A stretch of DNA of 64,000 nt from Tillandsia leiboldiana (lineage: Eukaryota; Streptophyta; Magnoliopsida; Poales; Bromeliaceae), in the NCBI GenBank assembly GCA_029204045.2, contig CM055062.1:9605705-9669704 (forward strand). The letters run 5' to 3'. The position numbers and the translations under genes were made by a program. Positions within the stretch are counted from its first letter, which is position 1. Each line of letters starts with the position of its first letter. Of the stretch, positions 55,135 through 64,000 are shown in pieces. The notes under the pieces are model-generated. The model searched no databases. It was not told the origin of the DNA and saw only the letters and a list, made by a program, of their open reading frames with translations.

Positions 55135-56307
55135 TTTTGTGTTGGCATATTTCGTGAGTTGAGTCGGGAGTCTTAAAGGGATCAAATTGTCAAATCAGCC
55201 TTCGGAGACTCATTGAAGATTCAACATGAGCTCAAGATAACACTCAGGTATGGTTAATTAAACCATAGTGATTTAAGTTCATTTATAATCATTGGAATCT
55301 AGAAATGATTGAAACCCGGTTTAGACTTGGTTTTAGGAACTTGGTTTTAACTTACAACTTATTTTAAGTTTGGATTCCGGTACTAGGTTTGTTTTGGATA
55401 AAGCTTATCTTGAAAAAATCAGTTTTTACATTGAGTAACGGAACCACACTTTGAGCTCCTCAAACCCGACACAGAATTTTCTGTAATTTGCATTGCGTAC
55501 CGGAACACAGGCTCGCGTACCGGAACACAATAGAAAAATCTGTGTTTTGCACCATTGAGTACCGGAACACGTTTTGTTGGTACCGGTACACAATGCCTTC
55601 TCGGGATAAGATTTCTAAACCGACTTTTATCTTTTTCCAAGGGTTATAAATAGATACTTAGGGTTTCTCGATACTTACCGATTAATTAATAAAACACTTG
55701 AGAGCAACCCTAGAGGCTAGGTTTTTTATCGTTCTTCTTTATAGCCTCTTTTAGGTCAATTCGACGGTTCTTCCAAGATCTATCTTTTGTCGAATTGATC
55801 TAATCTTTGCTTAGAGATTCCTTCTACAGTTCCTCAATGATAATCTAAGCAAAGGATCACCATCGAAGCCAATATTCTTATCGGCTGAGTTTGCGTCGTG
55901 GATTCGACGTGGCATCGTGGATTCGGTGTGTTGAAGGCGTTTCGTGGATTCGAAACGTGTGCTCGTGGATTCGAGTGGCGTTCGTGGATTCGAACGTGTG
56001 CAGTGGACGTGCAATCGGTGGAGCGCAAGGTCCGAAGAAGTTGAAGGAGGGGTCGAGTCCGTGGAGTCGGTAATCACCTTGTTGTTCTTCATTTTCTTAG
56101 TGGATTGTTATTGCGTGTTGGTCCCGTGGTTTTTCTCCTGGATTGGAGTTTCCACATAAATCTCGGTGTGCTATTTCTATTTTCTGCATTGGTTTTTATT
56201 TTGCACTGAGATTGGGTTTATAAGTATTACACCTATTCACCCCCCCTCTAGTTGTTTGATAGTACCTATTTAGATCCGTGTGGATCCTTAATATATAAAA
56301 ACGTACA
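55135..56307 (+). repeat. 5' LTR of Copia D
   Basis: 1,173 bp, TGTTACGCC to ACGTACA. U3 array of ACCGGAAC / TACCGGTA palindromes (55433-55590), TATA box TTATAAATAG (55644-55653), hairpin array (55894-56000), CACCTATTCACCCCCC block (about 56229-56245). Confidence 0.94.
55894..56000 (+). repeat. Mini-hairpin array with GTGGATTC loops in the D leader
   Basis: Five GTGGATTC copies, each between inverted arms: CGTC/GACG, CATC/GGTG (one G-T pair), CGTTTC/GAAACG, CTC/GAG and CGTTC/GAACG. It begins about 240 nt downstream of the TATA box. It is the same design as in A, B and C, but the arms are different. The 3' LTR copy is at 62740-62846, with one loop changed to GTGGGTTC. Confidence 0.7.
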
Positions 56308-56309
56308 AG

Positions 56310-56324
56310 TGGTATCAGAGCGGG
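56310..56324 (+). other. Primer-binding site of Copia D
   Basis: TGGTATCAGAGCGGG, two bases after the 5' LTR; initiator Met tRNA complement. Confidence 0.93.
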
Positions 56325-56341
56325 TTTTAGGTTTATCTATC

Positions 56342-58296
56342 ATGTCGGGTGAAAGTGGTAATATTTATAGACCTCCTCTTTTTGATGGGACTAATTATGC
56401 TTATTGGAAAGTGCGGATGAGAGCTTTTCTCATCGCAATTGATGAGCGGGTATGGCAATCCGTGGAATACGGTTGGGTGCATCCTGTTGAGGAAGTAGGA
56501 AATTCTACTACCCCAAAACCTCGCTCTAGATGGTCCAAAGAGGAATTCGAAAGATCTTCTTACAATGGGAAAGGTATGAACGCTCTATTTAATTCTCTTT
56601 CCTCGACTGAGTTCACACGAATTTCCGCGTGTGAAACCGTGAAGGAAATTGGGATATTCTCAAAATTACACATGAGGGTACTAATCTTGTAAAAATTCAA
56701 AAGCTCCAGATGCTTACAAGTCAATTTGACTCTATTCATATGGAAGAGCATGAATTGTTTACAGATTATTACACTAGATTTCAAGATGTTATCAATACTT
56801 GTGCTAATTTAGGAGAAAAGATCCCGGAGTCGAAAGTTGTAAGAAAGATACTTCGGACTCTTCCGGAACGGTTTAGGGCAAATGTTACCGCCATTGAAAC
56901 CGTTAGTCATCCGGATGAGATGAGAGTAGAGGAATTAGTAGGTGCTTTACAAACTTATGAGATGATTTTTCCTACTAATCAAGTTTCTTCCAAGTCTTCT
57001 TCTAAGCTTACAGGTGTTGCATTCAAATCTACAAAGGAAGAAGATGGTGAATCAAGTTCCGACGATGAAATCACTTTTGCCGATTTTGAAGAACAATTGG
57101 CGCGGATCGTAAAGAAATTTCGTCGGAAGTTTTGGAAGAATCGAACCGATGGATCTACATCCACGAAACCATCTAAAGGATCATCGGGTTCTAAATCCTC
57201 TAACCTCAAAAGCTTTGCAAAACCTTCAAAGGAAAAAGATGAATTCGAAGGGGAAATCCGACGTTATAGATGCAAAGGCTACGGCCATATTTCAACGGAT
57301 TGTCCTTCTCCGAAATCATATAAAAAGAAGGCTTTGCAAGCGAAAACTTGGGACGATTCTACTTCTAATGAATCGACCTCAAGTAAAGAAGAAAAAGTCG
57401 TTGCCTTACATGCTTCTCAAATTCCCTCTTCTAATGTTTGCTTATCATCTTTAATCACTGACTCTATTCCTTTGATTTTACATGAAACATCAACATCCGG
57501 CGGAGAGTCATCAAGTGAGGGGGAGTCGGATGAAGAAGAACTCGTTGAGGCATATCAACAACTTCTTACGGAATCAAAGAAGATGGCCAAGCATATTAAG
57601 AAGTTGAGGAAGCAACGACTTGAGATTCAAGACGAGAATCATGCTTTAAAGATAAAACTTCATGATCTCGAGGAGGAACGAGAACGTTTATTGGATAACA
57701 ATAAAATCCTCCAAGAAGAGCGAAACCAATCGGAGACAAACGCTAAATCATATATGGATAAGATTGGTTTTCTAGAAAAACAGTTTGAGGAAATTCATGT
57801 CACCAACCAAGCTTTGACCAAGCAAGTTCATCAACTTAAATCCGACATACAAAGGCTTTCAACCGGTTCCAAGAAACTTGATTGTATGTCCGGATTAGGT
57901 AAAACAAGCAAGGTTGGTTTGGGATTTAAAAAGAACCAAAATGTGAAGGCTTCAAGTTCCACAACTAAATTGAGAGGAAGAACTTGTCACCAATGTGGAC
58001 TTGAAGGACACTTGATGAAGATGTGCCCGAAAAAGAGAAAGAGGAATTCTTCGCCAACTTCATCTACGGAGCGAACTCAACGGAAACAAAAGACACATCA
58101 AGCCAATGGAGTTCACTCAATTCACCAAAGGTCCGAGCCACAACATCAATCATACAAGTGGATCATTGCGAGGCAAAGACCGAAGGTGGACCAACAGTCA
58201 AAGCTATCAACTCCCGGGCACAATGAATCAAGACAACCCAAAATTCGACGATTTTGGATTCGGAAAGGTGATATCTTTCCTTGTCTTAAGTTCTAA
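56342..58296 (+). pseudogene. Gag of Copia D (one-base frameshift, pol lost)
   Basis: ATG at 56342 opens MSGESGNIYRPPLFDGTNYAYW, matching the Gag start of A2. A single missing base near 56650 (compared with A1 and A2) breaks the frame; it is open again from before 56710 to the stop at 58294-58296. Features: UBN2-type Gag core, a first zinc knuckle in which the first Cys is replaced (RRYRCKGYGHISTDC), a long coiled coil (about 57530-57880) and an intact second knuckle CHQCGLEGHLMKMC. It ends at RKGDIFPC, exactly where protease would begin in A2, so pol was deleted right after Gag. Confidence 0.88.
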
Positions 58297-59320
58297 ATAG
58301 CTTATGACTGTGTGTAATGCTTTGATTGGTTTTTCTTTCATATTTTTCTAAATCTCTGCATTACATGTTTTCAATACTCTTCGTTTTTATGTTTTGTTTT
58401 TGAACAAAAGCTTTTTTTTTTTAACAAACAAGTGCATTGAATAAAAAGGGTTTTCATTTTCAATCACTCCAATTTAATTTTATATGAATTATCAACTTTA
58501 CTCCATAATCATAATTCTTGAAGATACTTCATTATAAGAGTTTTTGATAATTATATTCATCAAATTTTAGTAATCATGTGTGATCTTTAGATGTTTAATC
58601 TATCTCAGTTGTGTGAATTCATTGTGATAAACATGAGACAACCGATAGACTAAAATTTGGGATTTAATTCTTTCACATAAGAGATTGTATTTTCGTACAA
58701 GGGTAATGAAATGATTTGCAAAAGATGTGGAAAGAGTTACATTCGAAAGGAGTGTGAAAACTACCACCACATGTTGGAAAGAGCTGCCACCCCGGTCGTC
58801 CGGTTAGTGTGTGAAGCTACCACATTTTATGGATGCTTGAAAAATATTTATGAAATTTTGTTTAGTTGAAGCATTCGGAGATTTAAATTCAAAGTTCTTA
58901 CTTTGAACAATCTCCTAGTTGGTATAAGGTGGGATAGTCAAAAGATGCTCAAAGAGCCACCCTTAGGTATTTTAATGCATATCTCAATCTAAAAGGGTAA
59001 AATTCAAAATTGATGTCATTTGGAAATCTCTGTAAGTCATCTTTGCAAATCCGTTACATCTTGATAGACTTTGGATCTCAAGATTATTTTTGATGACTTG
59101 TGTTTGACGTATATAATATGAAAAACGGTTTATAATGTCTTATCTTTGTTTTTCATGATTTATGAGTAAATCTTTTTAATTTTTGTAAAATTAATTGGAT
59201 TGAATGACATCTATGTGATCTCACAATTTTCAAGCACTTAAATGGATTTCTTGATGGTATACAAATCGGTATTTGAAAAGATTTCAAATTTTTGGATTTG
59301 TTTCAAGAAATTTTTACTTT
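58297..59320 (+). other. Post-pol spacer of Copia D with conserved block
   Basis: No ORF. The sequence following gag corresponds to the spacer that in A2 follows RNase H. The conserved block lies at about 58700-58970: AAGATGTGGAAAGAGTTACAT, GAAAACTACCACCACATG, GAAAGAGCTGCCACC, TTGGTATAAGGTGGGAT and AAGATGCTCAAAGAGCCAC. Confidence 0.7.
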
Positions 59321-59330
59321 TTGGCTCTGG

Positions 59331-59610
59331 TATACCGGTACCTGCTTTTTAGTACCGGAACCAAGATTTAGGATCAGAAAACCCAGTCCGGAACCCGAAC
59401 GTGAATTTTTCTGGTTTTTCACTTGTGTACCGGTACTCCATATTTAGTACCGGAACCAAAATTGCAGGTCCGGATTACCCCCTGTTTTCAATCCGGAACC
59501 CGAACGAAAGATTTCCAGGAATTGCACTGCGTACCGGTACGCGACTTATTAGTACCGGTACGCGATCTGGATTTCTTTATATTCCGGAACTCCTAGGTTT
59601 TAATTCATCT
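59331..59610 (+). promoter_or_regulatory. Internal TACCGGTA palindrome array and TATA-like box (D)
   Basis: TACCGGTA or TACCGGAA at 59333/59353, 59428/59448 and 59532/59553 (pairs 20-21 bp apart), with TCCGGA copies near 59388, 59469 and 59492 in between. Then CTAGGTTTTAAT at about 59593-59604. The motif core is the same as that in the D LTR (TACCGGAA, TACCGGTA) and different from A2. Confidence 0.6.
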
Positions 59611-59697
59611 CTCCCATTTCAAAACACTCCCTCTCTCTCTCTAAAACATCTCTAAGGGTTTTTCTTTTCAAGATCAAGAGATTTGGTGCCTTGATTT

Positions 59698-60061
59698 GTA
59701 AGTTTTTCATTAATCTTGCTTTCTTTTGCTTCAAAACCCTAGTTTTTAGGTTTTGATGTCTTATTTAGGGATTTTTGAGTAGACTTTTACTTCAAATGAA
59801 ATCTCTTGCATAAATTACCCTTAATTCATGTTTAGAACATATATGGTTCTTTTCTATGTAATTAGATTCATGTTTCCTTGCCTATTTGATTGAATCTAAC
59901 ATTTACATATGTTCTTAGCATAGAAGAAATTGAGAATTAGGGCTTTTAATGTAAATGAATTTTAAATGATGAATCATCAATTGTGACATGTTTAGAATGT
60001 TTCTTAGACATGTTTAAGCCTTCCTATAAGATCAAATCATAGTGCATTGTATTCTTTGTAG
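59698..60061 (+). other. Predicted leader intron before the env-like ORF (D)
   Basis: Donor GTAAGT at 59698-59703 and acceptor TTCTTTGTAG ending at 60061, three bases before the ATG at 60065. 364 nt, U-rich. Same position as in A2, B and C. Confidence 0.62.
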
Positions 60062-60064
60062 GAA

Positions 60065-61420
60065 ATGACATTTACATGGCTACTTGCACTAGTGATTTTG
60101 ATGGCCACTGGAAGTGGACGTGGTCGCGGTTCTGGAAAGAAAAAGGCTACGAAACGATCACGCAATGAGGATTCAACTAGCTCAGAATCTGAACATTCCT
60201 TAGAATATGAAGAAGAAATTGTTCAAGGAAAGGGAAAAGCACCTATGGCTCCTAGGAAAAAGAAGGGTGCGGATTCTCCTCCGCGTAGAAGTACCGGTGG
60301 ACCGGTAATACGCGAGCGCTCTCAACGGAGATCAAATGTTGATGAAAGTGAACTGCATGTGAATGCAAAACGCCATGCCAGATTTGCAAACCGCACATGC
60401 ATTGGAGAGCGACACGTGAATTTTAACGAGCTATGTCGTGAGGTGCCAGACTTTGCAAGGCTTTTGGAACGAAGTCACATTCGGCCACTTGGCAGAGTTC
60501 AACCTAAGATGGGTTTTTGTGTGGAGATCATTAGGGAGTTCTACATGAGAGCTAGCATACTTCAAAAAGACCATGACACAGGGGCCTTCATCATTAAAAC
60601 AACAGTTAAGGACGTCAAGTTTGACATTACTCCAGCAGTAATTGGTGCAAATCTTGGATTAGCTGTTGACACTACTGGTCTTTATTACACTGATGGTGAT
60701 TTTCAACATGACACCCATTGGGATATGGTTGTGGACTCTATTTGCAAGTCAGGGACGCACACAAACAGGTCATATGTTGAATCAAAGGACCTAAAACCAA
60801 AGTATCATATTTTGTCCTTAATTGTATGCTACAACCTATTGCCCACACTGGGGACCAAAAGGATTCGATGGGATCGATTGCTACTTCTCTTTTTCCTCGG
60901 TCACCCGGAGAGTGCAAATGGAATTAACATCAACATTCCATTTCTTATTTGGCAGCAAATGGTACATGTCATTGAGGGATCAAGGCAACGTGACCTTCTA
61001 CCGTATCCAATCTTGATTACTCATATTCTGGAAGATTACGGAGTGGACATTTCTTGTGCCAAATATGATTATGGCTTGGGGGCAATTGATGGAATCACTT
61101 TAGCCAAGTCAACTAGCACTTTAAAGACTTTTGGGCATACAAAAGGCTATGCAAGTGAAGCGACAGTGAATGCACCACCTCGTCAAGAATCTCCTGAATC
61201 AGATGAGGTCGTAACTCTTCAAACCTTGCATCGGGATGTTCGCTCCTTAAAGCAAAGAATGGAGCAAGGCTTCAAGAAACTTGAGGATGGTTTAAAGAAA
61301 ATCTTCGATATCCTTGGGTGCAAACATGATGATGTGGTCACTGGAGCAACTGCACCGAGTACATCGCATGGACCAACATCACATGATGATGATGATGATG
61401 ATTCAAATGAGGATGAGTGA
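60065..61420 (+). CDS. Env-like / extra ORF of Copia D (intact, 451 aa)
   Basis: Intact ORF with a hydrophobic start (MTFTWLLALVILMATGSGRG), a Lys/Arg and acidic linker, a folded domain (about residues 110-345) with IGERHVNF, GFCVEIIREFYMRA, ITPAVIGANLGL, LIVCYNLLPTLGTKRIRWDR and LLLLFFLGHPE, and a C-terminal coiled coil (about 380-420) ending in an Asp-rich tail. It is clearly homologous to the ORFs at 12384 and 52529, yet much diverged, so the domain order is under constraint. The domain resembles the putative plant transposon protein family; role unknown. Its retention in an element that lost pol is notable. Confidence 0.8.
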   Translation: MTFTWLLALVILMATGSGRGRGSGKKKATKRSRNEDSTSSESEHSLEYEEEIVQGKGKAPMAPRKKKGADSPPRRSTGGPVIRERSQRRSNVDESELHVNAKRHARFANRTCIGERHVNFNELCREVPDFARLLERSHIRPLGRVQPKMGFCVEIIREFYMRASILQKDHDTGAFIIKTTVKDVKFDITPAVIGANLGLAVDTTGLYYTDGDFQHDTHWDMVVDSICKSGTHTNRSYVESKDLKPKYHILSLIVCYNLLPTLGTKRIRWDRLLLLFFLGHPESANGININIPFLIWQQMVHVIEGSRQRDLLPYPILITHILEDYGVDISCAKYDYGLGAIDGITLAKSTSTLKTFGHTKGYASEATVNAPPRQESPESDEVVTLQTLHRDVRSLKQRMEQGFKKLEDGLKKIFDILGCKHDDVVTGATAPSTSHGPTSHDDDDDDSNEDE

Positions 61421-61971
61421 TCTCTTTTTCTTCTTGTTTTTGGTTTTCATTTTCTTTTCACTTTGTGATGAACAAGAACTCTAATGGGCATGTAACTAAG
61501 AACTTATCCTTCTAATATGTTTCTTTTTGTCTATATTAACTGTTTGACAATTTGTGACAAAAAGGGGGAGAACAAAGATGATAATGCTCAAGATAGGGGA
61601 GAACAGAGATGCTCAAGATAGGGGAAGATAAAGAAAACATTGAGAACAAGAGCCGGAAAAACAAAAGAACCAAAAGGAAGACGAATCAAATGTAGGATTT
61701 TTAATTTCTAACAACTAACTTTTAACATTTGATTTTGTTTGGAGTTTTGTTTTGTAGGAATTACATAACTTTAAGACTCCAAGTCCTAAGTCATAGAGTA
61801 TGTTCTAGGACTGTTTGGTTCAAATGTAATTTGTTTTTATTGGATCTTTCACGCAAAGAAAATCAATGTTTTGGTGATAACATTGAGTTTCGATTTTTTG
61901 GTTTAAGATGAGTGACTTGAGCGATTTTATGTACTTTTGGGTTTTGTCACGAAATTGCCAAAGGGGGAGAT
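61421..61971 (+). other. 3' untranslated region of Copia D with two purine tracts
   Basis: An internal tract GACAAAAAGGGGGAGA (about 61556-61571), followed by two direct repeats of GATGCTCAAGATAGGGGA-like sequence (61590-61630), then AT-rich DNA, then the terminal PPT CCAAAGGGGGAGAT (about 61958-61971) at the 3' LTR. The short ORF at 61729 has no support. Confidence 0.75.
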
Positions 61972-63154
61972 TGTTACGGCTTTTTGTGTTGGCATATTTC
62001 GTGAGTTGAGTCGGAGTCTTAAAGGGATCAAATTGTCAAATCAGCCTTCGGAGACTCATTGAAGATTCAACATGAGCTCAAGATAACACTCAGGTATAGT
62101 TAATTAAACCATGGTGATTTAAGTTCATTTATAATCATTGGAATCTAGAAATGATTGAAACCCGGTTTAGACTTGGTTTTAGGAACTTGGTTTTAACTTA
62201 CAACTTATTTTAAGTTTGGATTCCGGTACTAGGTTTGTTTTGGATAAAGCTTATCTTGGAAAATTCAGTTTTTACATTGAGTACCGGAACCACACTTTGA
62301 GTTCCTCAAACCCGACACAGAATTTTTTGTAATTTGAATTGCGTACCGGAACACAGACTCGCGTACCGGAACACAATAGAAAAATCTGTGTTTTGCACCA
62401 TTGAGTACCGGAACACGTTTTGTTGGTACCAGTACACAATGCCTTCTCGGGATAAGATTTCTAAACTGACTTTTATCTTTTTCCAAGGGTTATAAATAGA
62501 TACTTAGGGTTTCTCGATACTTACCGATTAATTAATAAAACACTTGAGAGCAACCCTAGAGGCTAGATTTTTTATCGTTCTTCTTTATAGCCTCTTTTAG
62601 GTCAATTCGACGGTTCTTCCAAGATCTATCTTTTGTCGAATTGATCTAATCTTTGCTTAGAGATTCCTTCTACGGTTCCTCAATGATAATCTAAGCAAAG
62701 GATCACCATCGAAGCCAATATTCTTATCGGCTGAGTTTGCGTCGTGGATTCGACGTGGCATCGTGGATTCGGTGTGTTGAAGGCTTTTCGTGGGTTCGAA
62801 ACGTGTGCTCGTGGATTCGAGTGGCGTTCGTGGATTCGAACGTGTGCAGTGGACGTGCAATCCGTGGAGCGCAAGGTCCAAAGAAGTTGAAGGAGGGGTC
62901 GAGTCCGTGGAGTCGGTAATCACCTTGTTATTCTTCATTTTCTTAGTGGATTGTTATTGCGTGTTGGTCCCGTGGTTTTTCTCCTGGATTGGAGTTTCCA
63001 CGTAAATCTCGGTGTGCTATTTCTATTTTCCGCATTGGTTTTTATTTTGCACTGAGATTGGTTTTATAAGTATTACACCTATTCACCCCCCCCTCTAGTT
63101 GTTTGATAGTACCTATTTAGATCCATGTGGATCCTTAATATATAAAAACCTACA
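61972..63154 (+). repeat. 3' LTR of Copia D
   Basis: 1,183 bp, nearly identical to the 5' LTR. Palindrome array 62279-62434, hairpin array 62740-62846. Target duplicate GCTCT follows at 63155-63159. Confidence 0.94.
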
Positions 63155-63159
63155 GCTCT

Positions 63160-63683
63160 TTCCTCCATGTGGTGGTAGTTTTCACACTCCACTAGGGATG
63201 TAACTCTTTCCACTTCTTTTGAGCATGAAACTTTAAATAATACTCCCCCTCAATTGGTTACCAATTATGTAAAATATTAAGTATTCAACCAACCATTAAT
63301 CTCATATTCATACTTAACTCAATTATCAAATAAGATAAAAACTATACCAAGAGATCATTGAGAGAGGAATTGACTTTGATCAATTAAAGATGAAATAATT
63401 GATATAAATGATTATTGCATCAAATGTATTATAATGATATTCAAATCATAACAGATTTCTCAAAATATAAAAAGATGCAATTAAAGTCAATTTAACAAAT
63501 GCTCAGTTAATGTTCTATATACAAACACAAAACACAAAACAAAACCTAACCTAAGCAATGGCTTAAAAATTGTTATTTCAAAGAAAGCATTCCAATTGCT
63601 TTTCACAAATGAATAAAACGTTTTTGATCCAAAGGTTTTGTCAAAATATCGGCTAATTGATCTTCAGTTGAAACATAAGAGAT
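63160..63683 (-). other. Copia C spacer after Copia D and decayed pol end
   Basis: Continues the conserved spacer of C (GGTGGTAGTTTTCACACTCC) and then the last part of RNase H, where ADILTKPLDQKRFIHL is readable but followed by a TGA before the usual terminal residues. Confidence 0.7.
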
Positions 63684-64000
63684 TTATAAAGTACTTGATT
63701 CAACTAGCTCTCTAAGAAAATGATATCTAAGTTCTATATGTTTTGTCCTTGAGTGCAACACAGGGTTTTTTGAAATGTTAATGGCACTAGTGTTGTCACA
63801 AAGTACTGCTACCGAGGTCGCCGGGATGCGAAAGTCACTCAATACACTCTTCATCCAAATCAATTGAGTTACACAACTTCCCGCTGAAATGTATTCCGCT
63901 TCGGCAGTAGAGAGAGCAATGCAGTTTTGCTTCTTACTATGCCATGCAACAAGACAATGGCCAAGGTAAAAGCATCCACCACTCGTGCTCTTTCGATCAT
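63684..64000 (-). pseudogene. RNase H of Copia C (runs off the window)
   Basis: From 64000 the minus strand reads DRKSTSG, CFYLGHCLVAWHSKKQN, LSTAEAEYISAGSC, LCDNTSAINISKNPV and RTKHIELRYHF, then stops at a TAA (complement of 63684-63686) where A2 has a Gln codon. Catalytic Glu and the last Asp of RNase H are visible. The rest of pol lies beyond the window. Confidence 0.88.

Larger units (their letters stand above)
55135..63154 (+). mobile_element. Copia element D, complete but lacking pol
   Basis: 8,020 bp, plus strand, with target duplication GCTCT (55130-55134, 63155-63159). 5' LTR 55135-56307, PBS, gag, an abrupt join to the post-pol spacer, palindrome array, leader intron, intact env-like ORF, PPT, 3' LTR 61972-63154. 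Protease, integrase, RT and RNase H are missing. The LTRs are very similar, so it moved recently, probably with enzymes supplied by another Sirevirus. A natural gag plus env-like derivative. Confidence 0.93.
50571..64000 (-). mobile_element. Sirevirus-like Copia element C (3' part; contains Copia D)
   Basis: 3' LTR 50571-51849, UTR, broken env-like ORF 53982-52529, leader intron, palindrome array, conserved spacer to 55134, then Copia D, then the rest of the spacer and RNase H (63160-64000). The 5' part is beyond the window. Decay is greater than in A2: several stops and shifts. Confidence 0.88.

Noticed and set aside
1..64000. Host protein-coding gene, rRNA, or organelle DNA
   Set aside because: Every open frame of useful length was traced to a retroelement or to repeat artefacts; no stretch outside elements is longer than about 200 bp.

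Overview
This window is repeat-dense plant nuclear DNA. It holds no host gene, rRNA, tRNA gene or CRISPR array that I can support. Almost every base belongs to nested LTR retrotransposons plus one LINE fragment. The plant call rests on large-Gag Copia elements of the Sirevirus type (long coiled-coil Gag, initiator-Met primer site, LTR motif CCTATTCACCCCCC, extra ORF after pol), chromovirus-like Gypsy LTRs, TRIM elements and a plant-type LINE with a zf-RVT C-terminus. I cannot name the species.

Layout. (1) 1-5615: Copia element A1 (minus strand, cut by the window edge), inserted into a LINE whose 3' end lies at 5616-6779. (2) 6780-6973: short unassigned DNA, perhaps an old Gypsy LTR end. (3) 6974-50570: Copia element B (minus). 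It carries TRIM1 (8336-8912) and TRIM2 (10037-10326 plus 24743-25025). TRIM2 is split by a complete Copia A2 (10327-24737), and A2 is split by a 2.76-kb Gypsy solo LTR (15671-18428). B is also split by a non-autonomous Gypsy element with 3.87-kb LTRs and only a gag (TR-GAG). (4) 50571-64000: Copia element C (minus), inserted in the RNase H region of B and itself split by Copia D (55135-63154, plus strand). Most insertions show 5-bp target duplications, so the order of events can be read.

Assembly warning. 38296-38395 is a run of exactly 100 N. The roughly 13.2 kb left of it (about 25083-38295) and right of it (38396-about 51655) are the same sequence with scattered small indels. This looks like two overlapping contig ends joined without merging. 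The two TR-GAG copies and the two partial C LTRs are therefore probably one locus each.

How the parts work. The Copia elements share one plan: LTR, PBS, gag-pol, conserved non-coding block, paired CCGG-core palindromes, leader intron, env-like ORF, internal purine tract, terminal PPT, LTR. The palindrome array occurs twice per element, in LTR U3 ahead of the TATA box and again ahead of the env-like ORF, with flanking bases that match within an element but differ between elements. This suggests a second internal promoter under the same control as the LTR. The LTR leader also carries a series of small hairpins with a constant TGGATT loop and changing stems. These two are the most interesting signals in the window.
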